Shown: positions 1-11,149 of the stretch, in pieces
Position numbering within the stretch: position 1 is the stretch's first letter
Layout of the letters: each line of letters starts with the position of its first letter
From: Micropterix aruncella
Taxonomy: Eukaryota > Arthropoda > Insecta > Lepidoptera > Micropterigidae
DNA: 64,000 bases
Direction: 5' to 3'
Assembly: GCA_944548615.1 (NCBI GenBank)
Contig: OX155961.1
Coordinates: 34,748,108 to 34,812,107, forward strand
Translations under genes and position numbers: made by a program
The notes under the pieces: generated by a model
Told to the model about the DNA's origin: nothing
Database searches by the model: none
What the model saw: only the letters and a program-made list of their open reading frames with translations

Positions 1-780
1 TTACTTTTAGCGTTAAATATGTTTGTTCCCTTATCCGAAATTGGTCGTCGAAATTAATGTCTCGTATATAGGTATAATGTTGTATGTGACTATCATAGGT
101 ACTTTTTTCAGAAGTTACCAAATATAAATACAAAAAGAAACTGTTCATTTCAGGTCATGGAAAATAAATGTTAAGAAATGACAATCATTAAGTGTACGTG
201 TACTTAATAGCGATGGATCCAATCTCCCTGTAGAGTTCGATTAACTACAAATAAAACGTGATTTTTTTAAAACGGCATTTTTCTAATGAAGTTTCCAAAA
301 TTCTGTTATTTATATTTCCTTGACAATAGTGTATAATCTCATATGCGATTTGCTAAATAAAAATAGCAGTATCAAATAGACTTCTAAAGCTCTTTTCCAG
401 TCGTTGTGTGTGAAACTGCTTTATAGCAAGAACTGCTTAATAAGGTACGAAACCCTCGGCGTGCAAGTTGAACTCGCACTTTACGGTTTTTCTTTGTAAT
501 TTTATTTATTTTCAAAGAAACACACAAAAATTACAACATCTTAGATTAAAAAAATCTGAAAAAAATTGTTTGAATGTCAATCAATGGTATGTTTCAATTT
601 GTTCCAAAAGTTTTTCCCTATGTAATTATAAAACACTAATATTTTCATCTGCCATTATGCATGTTGGTATTTCTTCATGCCATTGGATTGCCGTGCCTTA
701 GTCCATTTCTCGTTCTTATGTGTAGGTGTTTTAAACATTATTGACAGTAAAAAAACGGTTGTGTCACCCTAAGATTATAC
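1..780. other. AT-rich non-coding DNA, nothing recognised
   Basis: There is no open frame with protein-like composition, no terminal repeat and no RNA gene that I can support. The 77-codon frame at 468-701 has no family resemblance and lies in AT-rich DNA where such frames are expected by chance. Confidence 0.5.
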
Positions 781-792
781 CGGCAAGCAGAC

Positions 793-1020
793 AACCCCCA
801 CTCCCCCCCCCCCCCGAGCTAAGCCCCTAACCTCTACCTCTTCCTAACGCTACCTCCCCCCCCCCCAGCGCTAGTTGCCCCCTTCAACCCCCCTCCCTAC
901 CACCCCCCCCCCCCAACGCTGCCTCTCGCAACTCCCCCAACCCACCCCCCGCACCGCCAATCAACCCCCTTTCCCCCAAAACCCCAACTCCACACCAATC
1001 TCCCCTCTCCCCAAATACCA
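793..1020. repeat. C-rich low-complexity tract
   Basis: About 230 bases consist mostly of C runs (several of 8-13 C) broken by short A/T words, with almost no G. No open frame or terminal repeat is evident. It may be a degenerate microsatellite. Long homopolymer C runs are also places where assemblies go wrong, so exact run lengths should not be trusted. Confidence 0.7.
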
Positions 1021-1559
1021 ACCCCATAAAACCCTTTTTGCATCCTAAGCACTTAGGTATCTACTAAAGCACTTTAGATAAGGCGGGATAGGAACCTACG
1101 GAGGAAGAAGAATGTCGGAAAAATAAGAATATTTTCTTTGTACATCCTAAGTACCTACTTAGTCTGTTTTCTTCTAAGTTAAAGCATTCTAGATAACGCG
1201 GGATAGGATAGGAGAAGAATATTTTTGAACCCAAGTATCGGTTCGGGCAAAGTATCTGACCACCTCTACTTGAGTATTACTTCGAAAAGTCAGGCACCAT
1301 TTTCGCTCGTTGTGCTATATCACTGTATACCATTATTAAGTGTTCGGCTTTCTTGTGAATTTTGATGTTATTTTACTTATAACATTGGCCTCTCGGATTG
1401 TTGGCAAGAGATAAACATTACGACTATTTTGACAAAACCTACTTACTATTGAGTTGAGCAACCTAATACCATAATATAATCAATGATGGAACGTTATAAT
1501 GTTCTATATTTCCAATGGCAACCTTTGAAAAATTGCTCGACCGATTAACCCAGAAAGAA

Positions 1560-2130
1560 AGTTGAGCTATTTTTCGTGGCGAGGCGGTTACCTTGGAACG
1601 AACGCGGCCAGTTTTTAAGTTATAGTTAGCTGGCGCGGTGAAGTACCGGGGTACACGGTTAGTGTGCGAGGAGTCGGTTACTCATGTAACTTCCGCATCG
1701 GTCTCACTTTCTGGCCTCGTTGCTGCGCCGCGCGTTCCGTGCACACAACCGCCACTTTGCTCGATTTGCGGGTGACATCCGAATTCACCGTATCCAGATT
1801 TGCGGCTAGTCCGTGCCTTATGGATGACGTTTCTAGATATGACACGTCCAGATTTGCTGCGCGCGCGAACTGTACATTTCATACGCACGCTACGAGCATT
1901 TCAAGTCGCGCGCGGAGCAATCCGTGATTTGTCGATTTTTCGAACGAACACAAAGGGGCGCGCAGAGTGCTCAGAGCGCCAGTGTGGACGGGTTGTGTTG
2001 GGACGCGCGCGAACACAAACTGAACCAGGTATGGACACAGCTACGGACGAATCGTGGAGGCTACGTTCGCGCGCACGCCGGGAACAGATGCGAGCACAGT
2101 CCGTGCGCTTGACGTATATACAACAGTCTG
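1560..2130. other. CpG-rich patch of unknown function
   Basis: Base composition changes sharply here: many CG dinucleotides and repeated words such as GCGCGCGAAC (near 1,860 and 2,005) and CCAGATTTGC (1,794 and 1,848), inside AT-rich flanks. Several overlapping open frames of 60-136 codons exist on both strands, but none has a recognisable protein and their mutual overlap is what high GC produces. It could be a promoter with non-coding first exon for the kinase gene downstream, or an old repeat. I cannot decide from sequence alone. Confidence 0.35.
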
Positions 2131-2299
2131 CGTTTAATACGTCATCCTTGTTGGAACATACGTATTTTCGTGTATTACGTCGTAAAATTTTTCTCACTGG
2201 AGAATACTGATAAAAACAACAAAGAGTCGGGTGATCCTGCACTCTATGTAGCCTTTCAGGTTTAAAGATGTCGCCTGCCTCATTAATGAAATCGAGCAA

Positions 2300-3090
2300 G
2301 ATTTATGCGATAGACATCGAAAATTGGACCTGCGGAATGAGCGTCACTCGACGTAGCTTCCATTCCACGTAGCGACGACCATTCGCCCGATATCGTATTC
2401 CATAATTAATGCTATCGATTGGCCTTCCAAATAAAAGAAAAATATAGCGATATCGATTATATTACTTGTTTTATTTACTATATATTTAAAACTTGAACGC
2501 CCTTGTTGAATGACCCGTTATCTATCCCACGGTATACTGTGTCTATCCTCATAGCATAGTTACGATACGACACACGTGTACTGGCTCGAGTATGAAAAAG
2601 CATTTTGAACGTTTGACCGGTTTTTTTCTGATTCAGAAGATTACTAAACTAAATTTAAACCACATCAAACTTTGGACCTTTTTCAATTCTGCGTAGAAAA
2701 TAATTGAATCATTTAAAGGGTTACGGGGATGTACGATAAATTTCAACCTTTTCAAAATGTTGGTAATTTCTTACATGATCTTTTAGTCAAGGGTTTGTTT
2801 GAATGAGAAAAAGGTATATTTTGTCGGTAAACCAAATAAGTTTCTAAAAAATATATATTTTTCCTTAATTTATACCTCGTAAAAAAGTATCTCATCAAAA
2901 AAAAATAATTGGCGTTGATCATTCTTCACCGTCACCTTTCATTTGTATTACCTAATTAAATAGCCTTTACTGTGATAACGCGACATTATGACTTGCTGTT
3001 TCGCATAGAATCAGACAGAAAAAAGACAAATAATAAACAATAAAACGATTATACACAAACACAAAATTATTAGAAAGTAGGAATATTAAG
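2300..3090. other. AT-rich non-coding DNA, nothing recognised
   Basis: No open frame, terminal repeat or RNA gene is supported. The sequence is AT-rich with short homopolymer runs. Confidence 0.5.
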
Positions 3091-3092
3091 TA

Positions 3093-3446
3093 CAGGTGAG
3101 ATTTTAAGTAGTGACATCCTTGTAGTGGATTAATCAGTACGTCAAGGTAAGAAACTTCTAATATTTTTTTTTGAAAAAAAAAAAAAACATTTTTTTTTCT
3201 ATTGAAGAAAAGTTTGAGAAGCGTTGAGCGCGCTGAGTCATCTAGCAATAGGTAAAATATCGCTAATAAACAATATTTGCGATATTTTACCTACCACTAG
3301 ATAGCGCATCGTAGGTACTCATCGCTTTTTATACTATTTAAAAAAGCATTTCTTTTTTATATATGTTTTTTAAATTACCGAAAGTTGCTTAGTTAGTCAT
3401 ACTGATTCACCCACTACAAGGTGTCACTAATTAACAACTCACCCTG
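3093..3446. mobile_element. Palindromic-core MITE (family X), complete copy
   Basis: The ends are imperfect inverted repeats (left CAGGTGAG..., right ...CTCACCCTG) that continue inward through a shared block reading CTTGTAGTGG on the left and CCACTACAAG on the right. The left flank is TA. The centre (about 3,215-3,312) is a hairpin built on GCGCGCTGAG...CGGTAGG-type arms around AATATCGCTAATAA/TTAGCGATATT. Other copies lie at 4,806-5,240, about 5,600-5,960, inside 10,081-11,126 and at 57,868-58,445. There is no coding capacity. The TA flank suggests a Tc1/mariner-mobilised MITE, but that is inference. Confidence 0.7.
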
Positions 3447-3457
3447 AATAAAGCCAG

Positions 3458-3754
3458 TCATTTTCTCTATTCTGAGAAAACATCAAATATAGCTCCTAGT
3501 TCGTGAGCGGTTTTAATGAAGGTAATATTGCTTGGGGTTTGTAGAAACGCTTGATGGCAAATGTTTGCCAAAAGCACCTGCTGACTTCATTCAGTCAACC
3601 GGCTATACACGTCTACCAAAGGTGTGTCCCGGGGCGGGTATGTTTTAGTGTCATAATGGCGTCAGAATAACTCAAATTGGTGACGCCATGTTAAGGACAG
3701 TCTCTTTTTGTTCTGAGAGGACATCAGATATAGCTCATAGTTCGTGGGCGGTTC
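3458..3754 (+). repeat. Two direct copies of a ~57-bp repeat
   Basis: A block containing ATATAGCTC and TAGTTCGTG.GCGGTT occurs at 3,458-3,514 and again at 3,697-3,754 in the same orientation with scattered mismatches. The segment between is not repetitive. Origin unknown. Confidence 0.6.
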
Positions 3755-3824
3755 AAAGAATATGATGTTGTACGATCCCTTTTGTTATCACAGTTGAGCA
3801 AATTTAATCAATATTAATCATGTT

Positions 3825-4115
3825 TAAACGAGTAAATATATTAAAAACAATAAAAATACGCATGTCGTTACGGAAAGTGAACTATTGTATTTATTATTAT
3901 TTTGGTTTTTATATACATGTATATTTCCGGAATCTACTCAATCAGACCATTTGACACTAAACACGATATATGTATGTTAAATTATTGACATTTGGACATT
4001 TGGATAACTACTTACTTGATGTTAGAAGTTATGGTTGAATAAAAAAAACGGAAAGCATACATAGATGAACCCTGAACACATTACGCTCCTTTTTGTCGGT
4101 CAGTCGTGTAATTTT
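3825..4115. repeat. Dispersed repeat shared with 11,150-11,545
   Basis: This block (markers: GAACTATTGTATTTAT, ATTTCCGGAAT, CTGAACACATTAC, CAGTCGTGTAA) recurs in the same order and orientation at 11,150-11,545, where it leads directly into a fold-back element. It may be an upstream part of a longer relative of that element. No coding capacity is seen. Confidence 0.6.
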
Positions 4116-4805
4116 TTTTTCCTATTTACTTTCATATATTATAAATAATATGGTACAATACTTTTCTAATCGATTGCATATATACTTTGTTCAATAATTA
4201 ATCCAAACAAAAATTAGCCCAAAAATGGACAATCGACGAAAATAAATTACATAAAATTTCCTACTAAAAGCTTCTCGTAACTTTTTACTGACATTTGAAT
4301 TTGACTAAAAGCCTCGCTGAAAGGGATCCCGCGCCCTGCGGCGAGGAAGGGATTTTTATGGCAAATTTGTTCTTCTCGCTGCCCTACAGTAAAAAGTAAT
4401 TTGACCTGTTTTGTAGGATATTTATGTAGTTTATTTTCGTAGAAGTAGTTTCATAATGCTATTGCTAAAGGTTTTCCAAATATCTCCCAAAAACTGGATA
4501 AAGGAACATTTGAACAACCTCGGAACCCCCACCCCCGGCTCACCTATCACCCTTTGGGGACTTGAGTATTGTTCATCGGGACGGGTGCTCATGACGAATA
4601 ACTACTAATTTTCAAAATGACGTGAATTATTTGGGCTGATTTGTCTAATGTTATCTATCGGGTTAAATTGTTCGTTTCTTTGGCGTTGCGTTCAACGAGC
4701 GCGCGTCTTTTCATCGCATTTCGGACGGCGTCGCCACAGATTAGAAAAGAAGTAATTATACTAGATGCGTGACGCCTTTGAATTCGCCGTATATCTACGT
4801 CACAT

Positions 4806-5240
4806 CTCACAGTAAAAAGCTATCAGAACGACTAATATTATTTATTAGCGATATTTTACCTACCGCTAAATGGCGCAGTGCGCTCAACGATTCCTAAACT
4901 TTTCTTTAACCCGTTGAGTATGAGTCAACCAAATCTGGTCGCGAAACAATTATCCGTTGAGTACGAGTCGACCAAATCTGGTCGCGCGTTTTTTTCACTT
5001 CTTTGACGTTCTCATATTTATTCATAATTATCTAATTGTTTTACAAAATGATATTTCAATATTCTATATTCGAAATTTCAATGCAATCATTGTGCAGTTG
5101 TTCTTTTTATGATTGGTGTAGTAGTTTCGTAGTTATAGTACTTTAAGTCGAGCGCCGTCGATGTCGCCGAAAATCCTGCAGATGCATCCATGAAAATACC
5201 CATTTACTCCAAGGGTTAATAAACATGATTTAAAAATAAT
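4806..5240 (-). mobile_element. Family X MITE fragment split by a TTAA MITE
   Basis: 4,806-4,909 plus 5,216-5,240 read as one continuous family X segment, inverted relative to the copy at 5,727-5,830. The continuity is broken exactly at a TTAA by the insertion at 4,910-5,215. The uninterrupted paralogue carries a single TTAA at the matching place. Confidence 0.75.
4910..5215 (+). mobile_element. TTAA-flanked MITE (piggyBac-type), copy 1
   Basis: It is bounded by TTAA at 4,906-4,909 and 5,216-5,219. It starts CCCGTTGAGTA and ends TTTACTCCAAGGG, a short inverted repeat. The interior contains a duplicated motif CCAAATCTGGTCGCG. A near-identical copy is at 56,016-56,334 and a reverse copy at 18,913-19,218. 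There is no transposase. TTAA duplication with CCC.../...GGG ends is the piggyBac signature. Confidence 0.85.
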
Positions 5241-5599
5241 TCACTCGCACGACGTTTTGAGACCTAAGAGAAATGGGAGAGAAACAATTGAAGGGTTGAT
5301 TACAAAAACAACTCGTCAAGGAAGACGATTTTTTTATGAGAGGGACAAAGGCATAGGATGATTGAGAGCCAGTAAGCAACTTTTAATTTAAAAATTGTAG
5401 AAAATAATAAAAAATAAACGAGATTTAAAAATCTGATGTTTCGAAAAAAGTGTAAGTCGAGCGCGCTGCGCCAACTAGCGGTAGTCAAGTTTTTTTAATT
5501 GTTAAAATAACTTTTTTAGCTACCTATTTTTTTATCACATTTATTTTGTCAAATTTTGATTTTTTGCTTTTATTGATTTACCTACTTCAAGGATGCCGA

Positions 5600-5960
5600 T
5601 TAGTTAAGTTTCCTTTAAGTTTTCAATTAGTAACATCCTTCTAGTAGATGAATCGGTACGACAAAGTAAGCAACTCTTGATTTTAAAAAAATGGGAAAAA
5701 CAATAACATTTTTATTTTGACAAAGTAAATCATGTTTATTAAAGAAAAGTTTGAGAATCGTTGAGCGCGCTGCGCCATTTAGCGGTAGGTAAAATATCGC
5801 TAATAAATAATATTAGTCGTTCTTATAGCTTTTTGTACTATTTTCAATTTTTAAAAAAATGTTTTCTAAAAATTCTTATCAAAGTTTCTTAGTTCGTCGT
5901 ACTGATTCACCCACTACAAGTTGCCACTTATCAAGAACTCAACTTGTATAAACTGCCGAT
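5600..5960 (+). mobile_element. Family X MITE, second copy
   Basis: It carries the family hallmarks: the block CATCCTTCTAGTAGATGAATC near 5,632, the central hairpin 5,757-5,812, and the reverse block GATTCACCCACTACAAG near 5,906, ending at CAACTTG|TA. The left boundary is approximate because the terminal repeat there is degraded. Confidence 0.6.
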
Positions 5961-6689
5961 AGGGCTAACGCTAACCTAGTGCGCGCCCAAATAACCATTA
6001 GCTTCTGTAATTTAGCCGAATAAATGATTCGCCCAACTTTTGACTAATTGAACGCAATGGGCAAACACTCGGAAGCTTCTCACGCTCCTGAATAAAACAT
6101 GAGCGTCTGTGCGTCTGACAAAACAATCGCAAGCAACCACGCCCCTCACCCTCCCATTGTAACCCGCGGATTTTACCTACCGCCAATTCTGGCAAACGCC
6201 TTGAGGCGCCAAACGTTACATCGATACTTGAATCTGTTTACTCTCGCAAAGCTGTTGGTTTGCGAGCGCCGCACGCCCAACCAAAAATCGCGTCGGATCT
6301 CGCTCGGGTATGAGCTTGCATGGCGCTGTTCACATTTGTCAACCCGCCGCCGGCTCTCGTCATAGTATTCGGCAGGAACTCGTGCCAGAATATCGCTGAA
6401 TATAGATATAGACGTTCTAAAATGATTTAAAAAATTAACATTCGTCACTCTAAAATTTAGTTATTAGGGTCTTAAAAGGTCCTAAAAATATTTGCTTCAG
6501 GATTGAACGCACCCTAAAATATTCTTCTATTAGCTGTTTTTCCTTGTTTTCTTCTTAAATATTACGTCACAACAAAAGCTTCGTCGATGTCCATTGCGCA
6601 TAGTCGCCTCCTGGAGAGTACCGATCGTCTCCAAATCGGATCCGACATCCGACTAGTGTGAACAGATGCGGCGACATCCGATAAAAAAC

Positions 6690-6950
6690 GGATCCGACAA
6701 GTGGGAGTTGGCTGTAAGCGCACTCTCGACCGGCTTGGTGATGCGGGACAGGGTGCGAGGAAAGTTATCAAAGGGATACGTCTCAGCGAACGCCTTTGGT
6801 TGGTAGAGGTAAGCAAATTTCTCGAACGTTTGAATATATGCGTCGGCGGAATAGCGGCCATATGCGAGCCCTCAGGACTCGTGACGTCGCTGACTTTGAT
6901 TTTATTTGTGATCTAAGAGAAGCTACTGTATGTATACTGTGACAATACTT
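6690..6950 (+). repeat. Dispersed repeat shared with 28,700-28,860 and 29,645-29,680
   Basis: Landmarks occur in the same order in both places: AGCGCACTC, AGGGTGCGAGG, AAAGGGATAC, AACGCCT.TGGTTGG, GCGGA.TAGCGGC and GAGAAGCTACTGT. The copy at 28.7 kb is interrupted by a SINE and by about 450 bp bounded by inverted repeats. The 71-codon frame here is not matched by an intact frame in the other copy, so I do not call it coding. Confidence 0.6.
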
Positions 6951-6966
6951 TGGAGCTGTCATCTGC

Positions 6967-7240
6967 AACGGGCGAACCCGACACCTCAGGCTGTTATAAC
7001 GATATAGATCGTTCTTTCAGCCGTGAGGTGATGACACAGTAACTCAAGGACGACGCAGTTCAGTCTAGCTTCGCCAACATGCCCGTAAGGAGCTGACGCC
7101 TTACCGCGAGACACTGGAATGTGAAAACAGCGGGCCAACCTCACGCCCTTACTGCCAGATTTGGTCAGATTTCTCCGTCCTCCGGTCTGGTCACGGTTTC
7201 GGGGTCGCTTGCGCGGCCTATACCTGACGTAAGCGATTAT
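6967..7240 (+). repeat. Dispersed GC-richer repeat shared with 38,297-38,560
   Basis: Shared words include GGGCGA.CCCG, ACGCCTTACCGCGAG, CAGATTTCTCCG and GGTCGCTTGCGCGG in the same order. Part of it resembles 21,250-21,430 in the opposite orientation. It looks like the 3' untranslated part of a retroelement, but no reverse-transcriptase sequence is attached here. Confidence 0.5.
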
Positions 7241-7830
7241 TCAATTTGAATATTTTGCGGACCGCGACGCCCTTTGCCCGCCATGGTCACTAGGGATCGA
7301 GTGGCCGACGGATGCAAGCCGAATGGTGCACCAACTTCCCAGTTCCGCCTGAGGTATTCCTCCGAATCTGCAATATTTTGATCCCAACCGCCTCCGACTG
7401 CAGGATTACAGCCGTGGCAGAAGCTCACAGCGGCCCTGACAGGGTAAGCCCCTCTTCGAGTAGGCTACCAGATAGGAGTTGAACCGCGAGTTGGGCAGGC
7501 CAGATGACAAAGATTTTTGGCCAACACCATTTAAGCTGCACGGAACCATTAGGAACCTACTTTGACAATAGTAGTAACTATTCAAAATCGCAAAAAAACG
7601 TTGGTGTTCGTGCCGCATCTGTCGTGAATATTCCTCTTCGATCGATCTGTGGCGCCGCGCCCTTCCGCCCGCTCCGTCCGTTATTATGCACCTCCCCGTA
7701 ATAGCTGGCGTGTCGCTTGTCAGCGCGAAGTATGTTGTAGTTATGCCAATGATGTTCGCACATAGAATACCTAAGTACCTATTCGCTCTCCCCGCGTTTG
7801 TATAGTTTCCAAATACTTAGCTGTATTAGT

Positions 7831-8342
7831 AGGATAGAAAACGAATTTACCGCGTGAAATTTGTAGGACCCGACGTTTCGGTGACGTTGCAGCCGCCGTT
7901 GTCTAGGGTAGACTAAGGAGCTGTCAGTCCGTTGTTTTGCGGGTAGGCCGCAAACCGCTGCCGCCACTGCGTAGGTTATAACGGTGAATAGAGATGACGG
8001 CTACAAACTCTCTTCTACGTGGAACCCTCTTCTTAAAATGTTCCCGCCGCCGAACGCCGAACGCAAAGACGTAAAACAGGATACAGTGAGTGTTGTGTGC
8101 AAGACGGATTTTAAAAATTCCCGCGCTCCGAGCCCCGCCCCCCACCACCGTTATAACCTACGCAGTGGCGGCAGCGGTTTGCGGCCTACCCGCAAAACAA
8201 CGGACTGACAGCTCCTTAGTCTACCCTAGACAACGGCGGTTGCAACGTCACCGAAACGTCGGGTCCTACAAATTTCACGCGGTAAATTCGTTTTCTATCC
8301 TATTTATAATGTCAAACAACCGCGATAGTCTTCGATTTTATA
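7831..8342 (+). mobile_element. Fold-back element with tail, copy a (512 bp)
   Basis: Two 156-bp arms (7,831-7,986 and 8,146-8,301) are reverse complements with essentially one mismatch. They enclose about 160 bp of unique core and are followed by a 41-bp unpaired tail containing TGTCAAACAACCGCGATAGT. The whole is flanked by the 14-bp direct repeat TTAGCTGTATTAGT (7,817-7,830 and 8,343-8,356). The same 19-residue string therefore appears in opposite-strand frames, which is an artefact of the palindrome. No transposase is present. The long, sequence-unspecific duplication and one-sided tail suggest target-primed reverse transcription rather than cut-and-paste. Confidence 0.85.
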
Positions 8343-8359
8343 TTAGCTGTATTAGTTTC

Positions 8360-9890
8360 CAAATACTTAATCTATAACTATATGTTTAGATGTAGTATTT
8401 AGAAATGACGACTAAATACTATTAAATCGATTAAATCATTCAGAAAATACATATCTAACCTAAAAACACAAACACACACGAAAACTATGATATAGATACT
8501 ATGTTCAATATTGGTATAATGCTACATATAATCATATTTTTAAACTGTCGACTTTAACCGCCCTACCCATACGAACATACGTGATACGGCCGCCAAATTT
8601 CAAATTTCAATTTCATTTTTTACATATTTATGAGAAGTTATCATTTTTATAATTTAATAAAATAAAATCGATTTTCTCGTTTGTGTTTTTGTGTTTCTAG
8701 TAAAATAAATATATAAAAACATTTTTTACATATATCTAATATATTAATTTATTAGTACTCACCTACCTACTTTGTGTTATTAAAAACTCATTAAATAAAA
8801 TACTTATTATATATCTTAATTATATATAATTATTTATTTAAAATAGATTTTAAGTAGAAAAGTAATAAATAATACAAATTATTCATTGTTAATCATAATT
8901 TAATGATTTAATAACTTTATTCAAGGCATTATTCATCGAGTTTCACAGTTGACCTTGAATTACAGTATATATGGCCGAGCACTGCACGCTCTCCGCCCTC
9001 TATCTAAAAACGGTTGAGCGCATAAAAAAATGTTTTGTACAAAATTTGTCCCAAATTGTATGCTCTATAATTTTTGTAATAAATGTTAACAACATTGGAG
9101 CTATAGAAACCTATATAATCGCGAAAAACCGTTTTTTGTGACCTTTGACCTTGAATAACTGACGACGCAGACACGAGATTTTATGAGACTTTTGAGACAA
9201 CTTATAGAACGCCATAATGAAGGTGTATACAAGTTTCCAGCTTATTATCTCTCATTCCGAGGTGAAACCCTAATTTGACTGGACTATTCGTTTATAGAGT
9301 ATATCGTTAGACGCTCGCTCGCGAAATCATCGTGTTTCGCATTCTGCGAAATTATCTCGTCAATAGTTCATTATCTATCGCCTCGTCGCTATCATTGAAT
9401 TACATGACATATTCACACAAGAATATTGTTTGTAGATAAGCGAAGATTGCATTGACTCAGCGATATCGCTCTTGCTAACTGGCCAATAATGGTCAGATAA
9501 AATTATCGTACATGACAGCGGGATTGAAGAAATAATTATTAATTATTATCATTTCATATACATAGAGAGGTGTGAACATTAGGCCCGATTGCGTTTCTTC
9601 GTGAACTGAAATCGGAATTAGTTCATGCGAGCGAGACGGGAGTATGAAATGAATTTCCACCATATAACTACAAACTGAAAATAGAGCGGCATAATCAAAG
9701 TCCGGACGAAATGTCTTCAAACTAATTCAGATGATTTTACGTTCGGCAGGTAGTTTTTGTACGGAAAAAGATACGATAGTTCATTTTCCATTCCGCTCTA
9801 ACGCACTGCTCTGTTCTGTCTCGTTCGCATGGACTATTTTCGAGGTGATTTATTTTATTTTCGAGTAGAAAAATATTTATTTCCAGCTAT
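8360..9890. other. AT-rich non-coding DNA, nothing recognised
   Basis: No frame, RNA gene or terminal repeat stands out over these 1.5 kb. Confidence 0.5.
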
Positions 9891-9894
9891 TAAT

Positions 9895-10080
9895 ACAAAA
9901 ACATATACAAAAAAAAAACACAAAACATACAAAATGAAACTGTAAATAGGCAAAGACTATGTTATAAAACTACAAACGCCGCGAATTAGTGGTATCCTCG
10001 GGATCTTTTATCCTGATTTTCAGGATATAGGAAATACGAAACTACGAAATCAAAGCCTATCACGGTTGTTTGACATGATA
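9895..10080 (-). mobile_element. Fold-back family tail segment, cut by a Tc1-type MITE
   Basis: The markers GTATCCTCGG, TTCAGGATATAGGAAATACGA and GGTTGTTTGACAT run in the same order as at 11,580-11,715. At the dinucleotide TA (10,079-10,080) the element at 10,081-11,126 begins. On its far side the family sequence resumes as AATAGGA, as in uninterrupted copies (TTTGACATTATAAATAGGA). Confidence 0.65.
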
Positions 10081-11126
10081 CACTGGCGAGCAAAATAAAA
10101 CGGGTCACCTGAAAAATTCTAATGCCAAGGGTTACGAGTTTTTACAGGGTATTCCCGAAAGACACAAAGAAAATCTAAAAAATAAATTATAATGGGTTGT
10201 GGCTTTTTATTTTATTTTTTCAATAATTTACGCGATACATTTAGGTTTTCGATTTTGTTAAAAAACAGTTTTTTTTGCGTCTTTCGGGAATACCCTGTAA
10301 AAACTGGTAACCCTTGGTATTTTTTCTGTGCTTAAGCTCTTTTACAATAAATGGCATCATCATAAAAGTGTTTTTACTGCATGCGCATTTTTTAGGGGAT
10401 GAATCAGTACAACGAAAAAAACAGGAAAAAAATGATTTTTGTTTTTTTTTTAATTTAAAATTTTGAAGAAGTTGACTGGTAAAAAAAGGTTTGAGAGGCG
10501 TTTGAGCGCGCTGCGCGATCTAGCCGCAGGTAATATAGCGTATATAAACAATATTAGCCTGGTAACCCTTGGTATTTTTTCTGTGTTTAAGCTCTTTTAC
10601 AATAAATGGCATCATCATAAAAGTGTTTTTACTGCATGCGCATTTTTTTAGGGGATGAATCAGTACAACGAAGTAAGCAACTTTTGATATTTTTGTTTAG
10701 GAAAAAAAAACATGAAAAAAAAATGATTTTTGTTTTTTTTTTTTTTTAATTTTGAAGAAGTTGACTGGTAAATAAAGGTTTGAGAGGCGTTGAGCGCGCT
10801 GCGCGATCTAGCCGCAGGTAATATAGCGTATATAAACAATATTAGCGACATTTTACCTACCGCTAGATAGCGCTTCGTGATCACAGCTTTTCATACTAGT
10901 AAATAAATTAAAATAAAAAAAAACAAATAAAATTAAATAAAAAAAATGTTTTTTAGTTTTTTTCATTTTTTTATCAAAAGTTGCTTGTTTTGTTATACTG
11001 ATTCATCCACTAAAAAAATGCCCGTGCAGTAAAAATACTCCATATTTTGTTTTGATTAAACACGTTCCAATTATGTACCTATAATTTTTCAGGTGGCCCG
11101 TTTTTTTTTTTTTTTGCTCGCCAGTG
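10081..11126. mobile_element. Non-autonomous Tc1/mariner-type element with long terminal repeats
   Basis: The ends are long inverted repeats: CACTGGCGAGCAAAA...CGGGTCACCTGAAAAATT on the left, its complement on the right, the right arm stretched by a long T run. TA is duplicated on both sides (10,079-10,080 and 11,127-11,128). Inside lies family X-like sequence that has itself been tandemly duplicated. No transposase is encoded; the few frames are AT-rich noise. Confidence 0.85.
10304..10850 (+). repeat. 255-bp tandem duplication inside the Tc1-type MITE
   Basis: The block starting CTGGTAACCCTTGGTATT at 10,304 starts again at 10,559. Both copies run through TGCATGCGCATTTTTT, GGGGATGAATCAGTACAACGA and the GAGCGCGCTGCGCGATCTAGC hairpin arm. 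The second copy continues into the full central palindrome; the first is cut off at ATATTAGC. Confidence 0.8.
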
Positions 11127-11149
11127 TAAATAGGACAAGTAAATACGAG

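Noticed and set aside
1800..2299. Overlapping frames of 132-136 codons on both strands in the CpG-rich patch
   Set aside because: They overlap each other on opposite strands, are Arg-rich as CG-rich DNA gives, and show no domain.
7924..8208. Two 74-codon frames on opposite strands with the same 19-residue C-terminus
   Set aside because: They are products of the perfect palindrome of the fold-back element, not genes.
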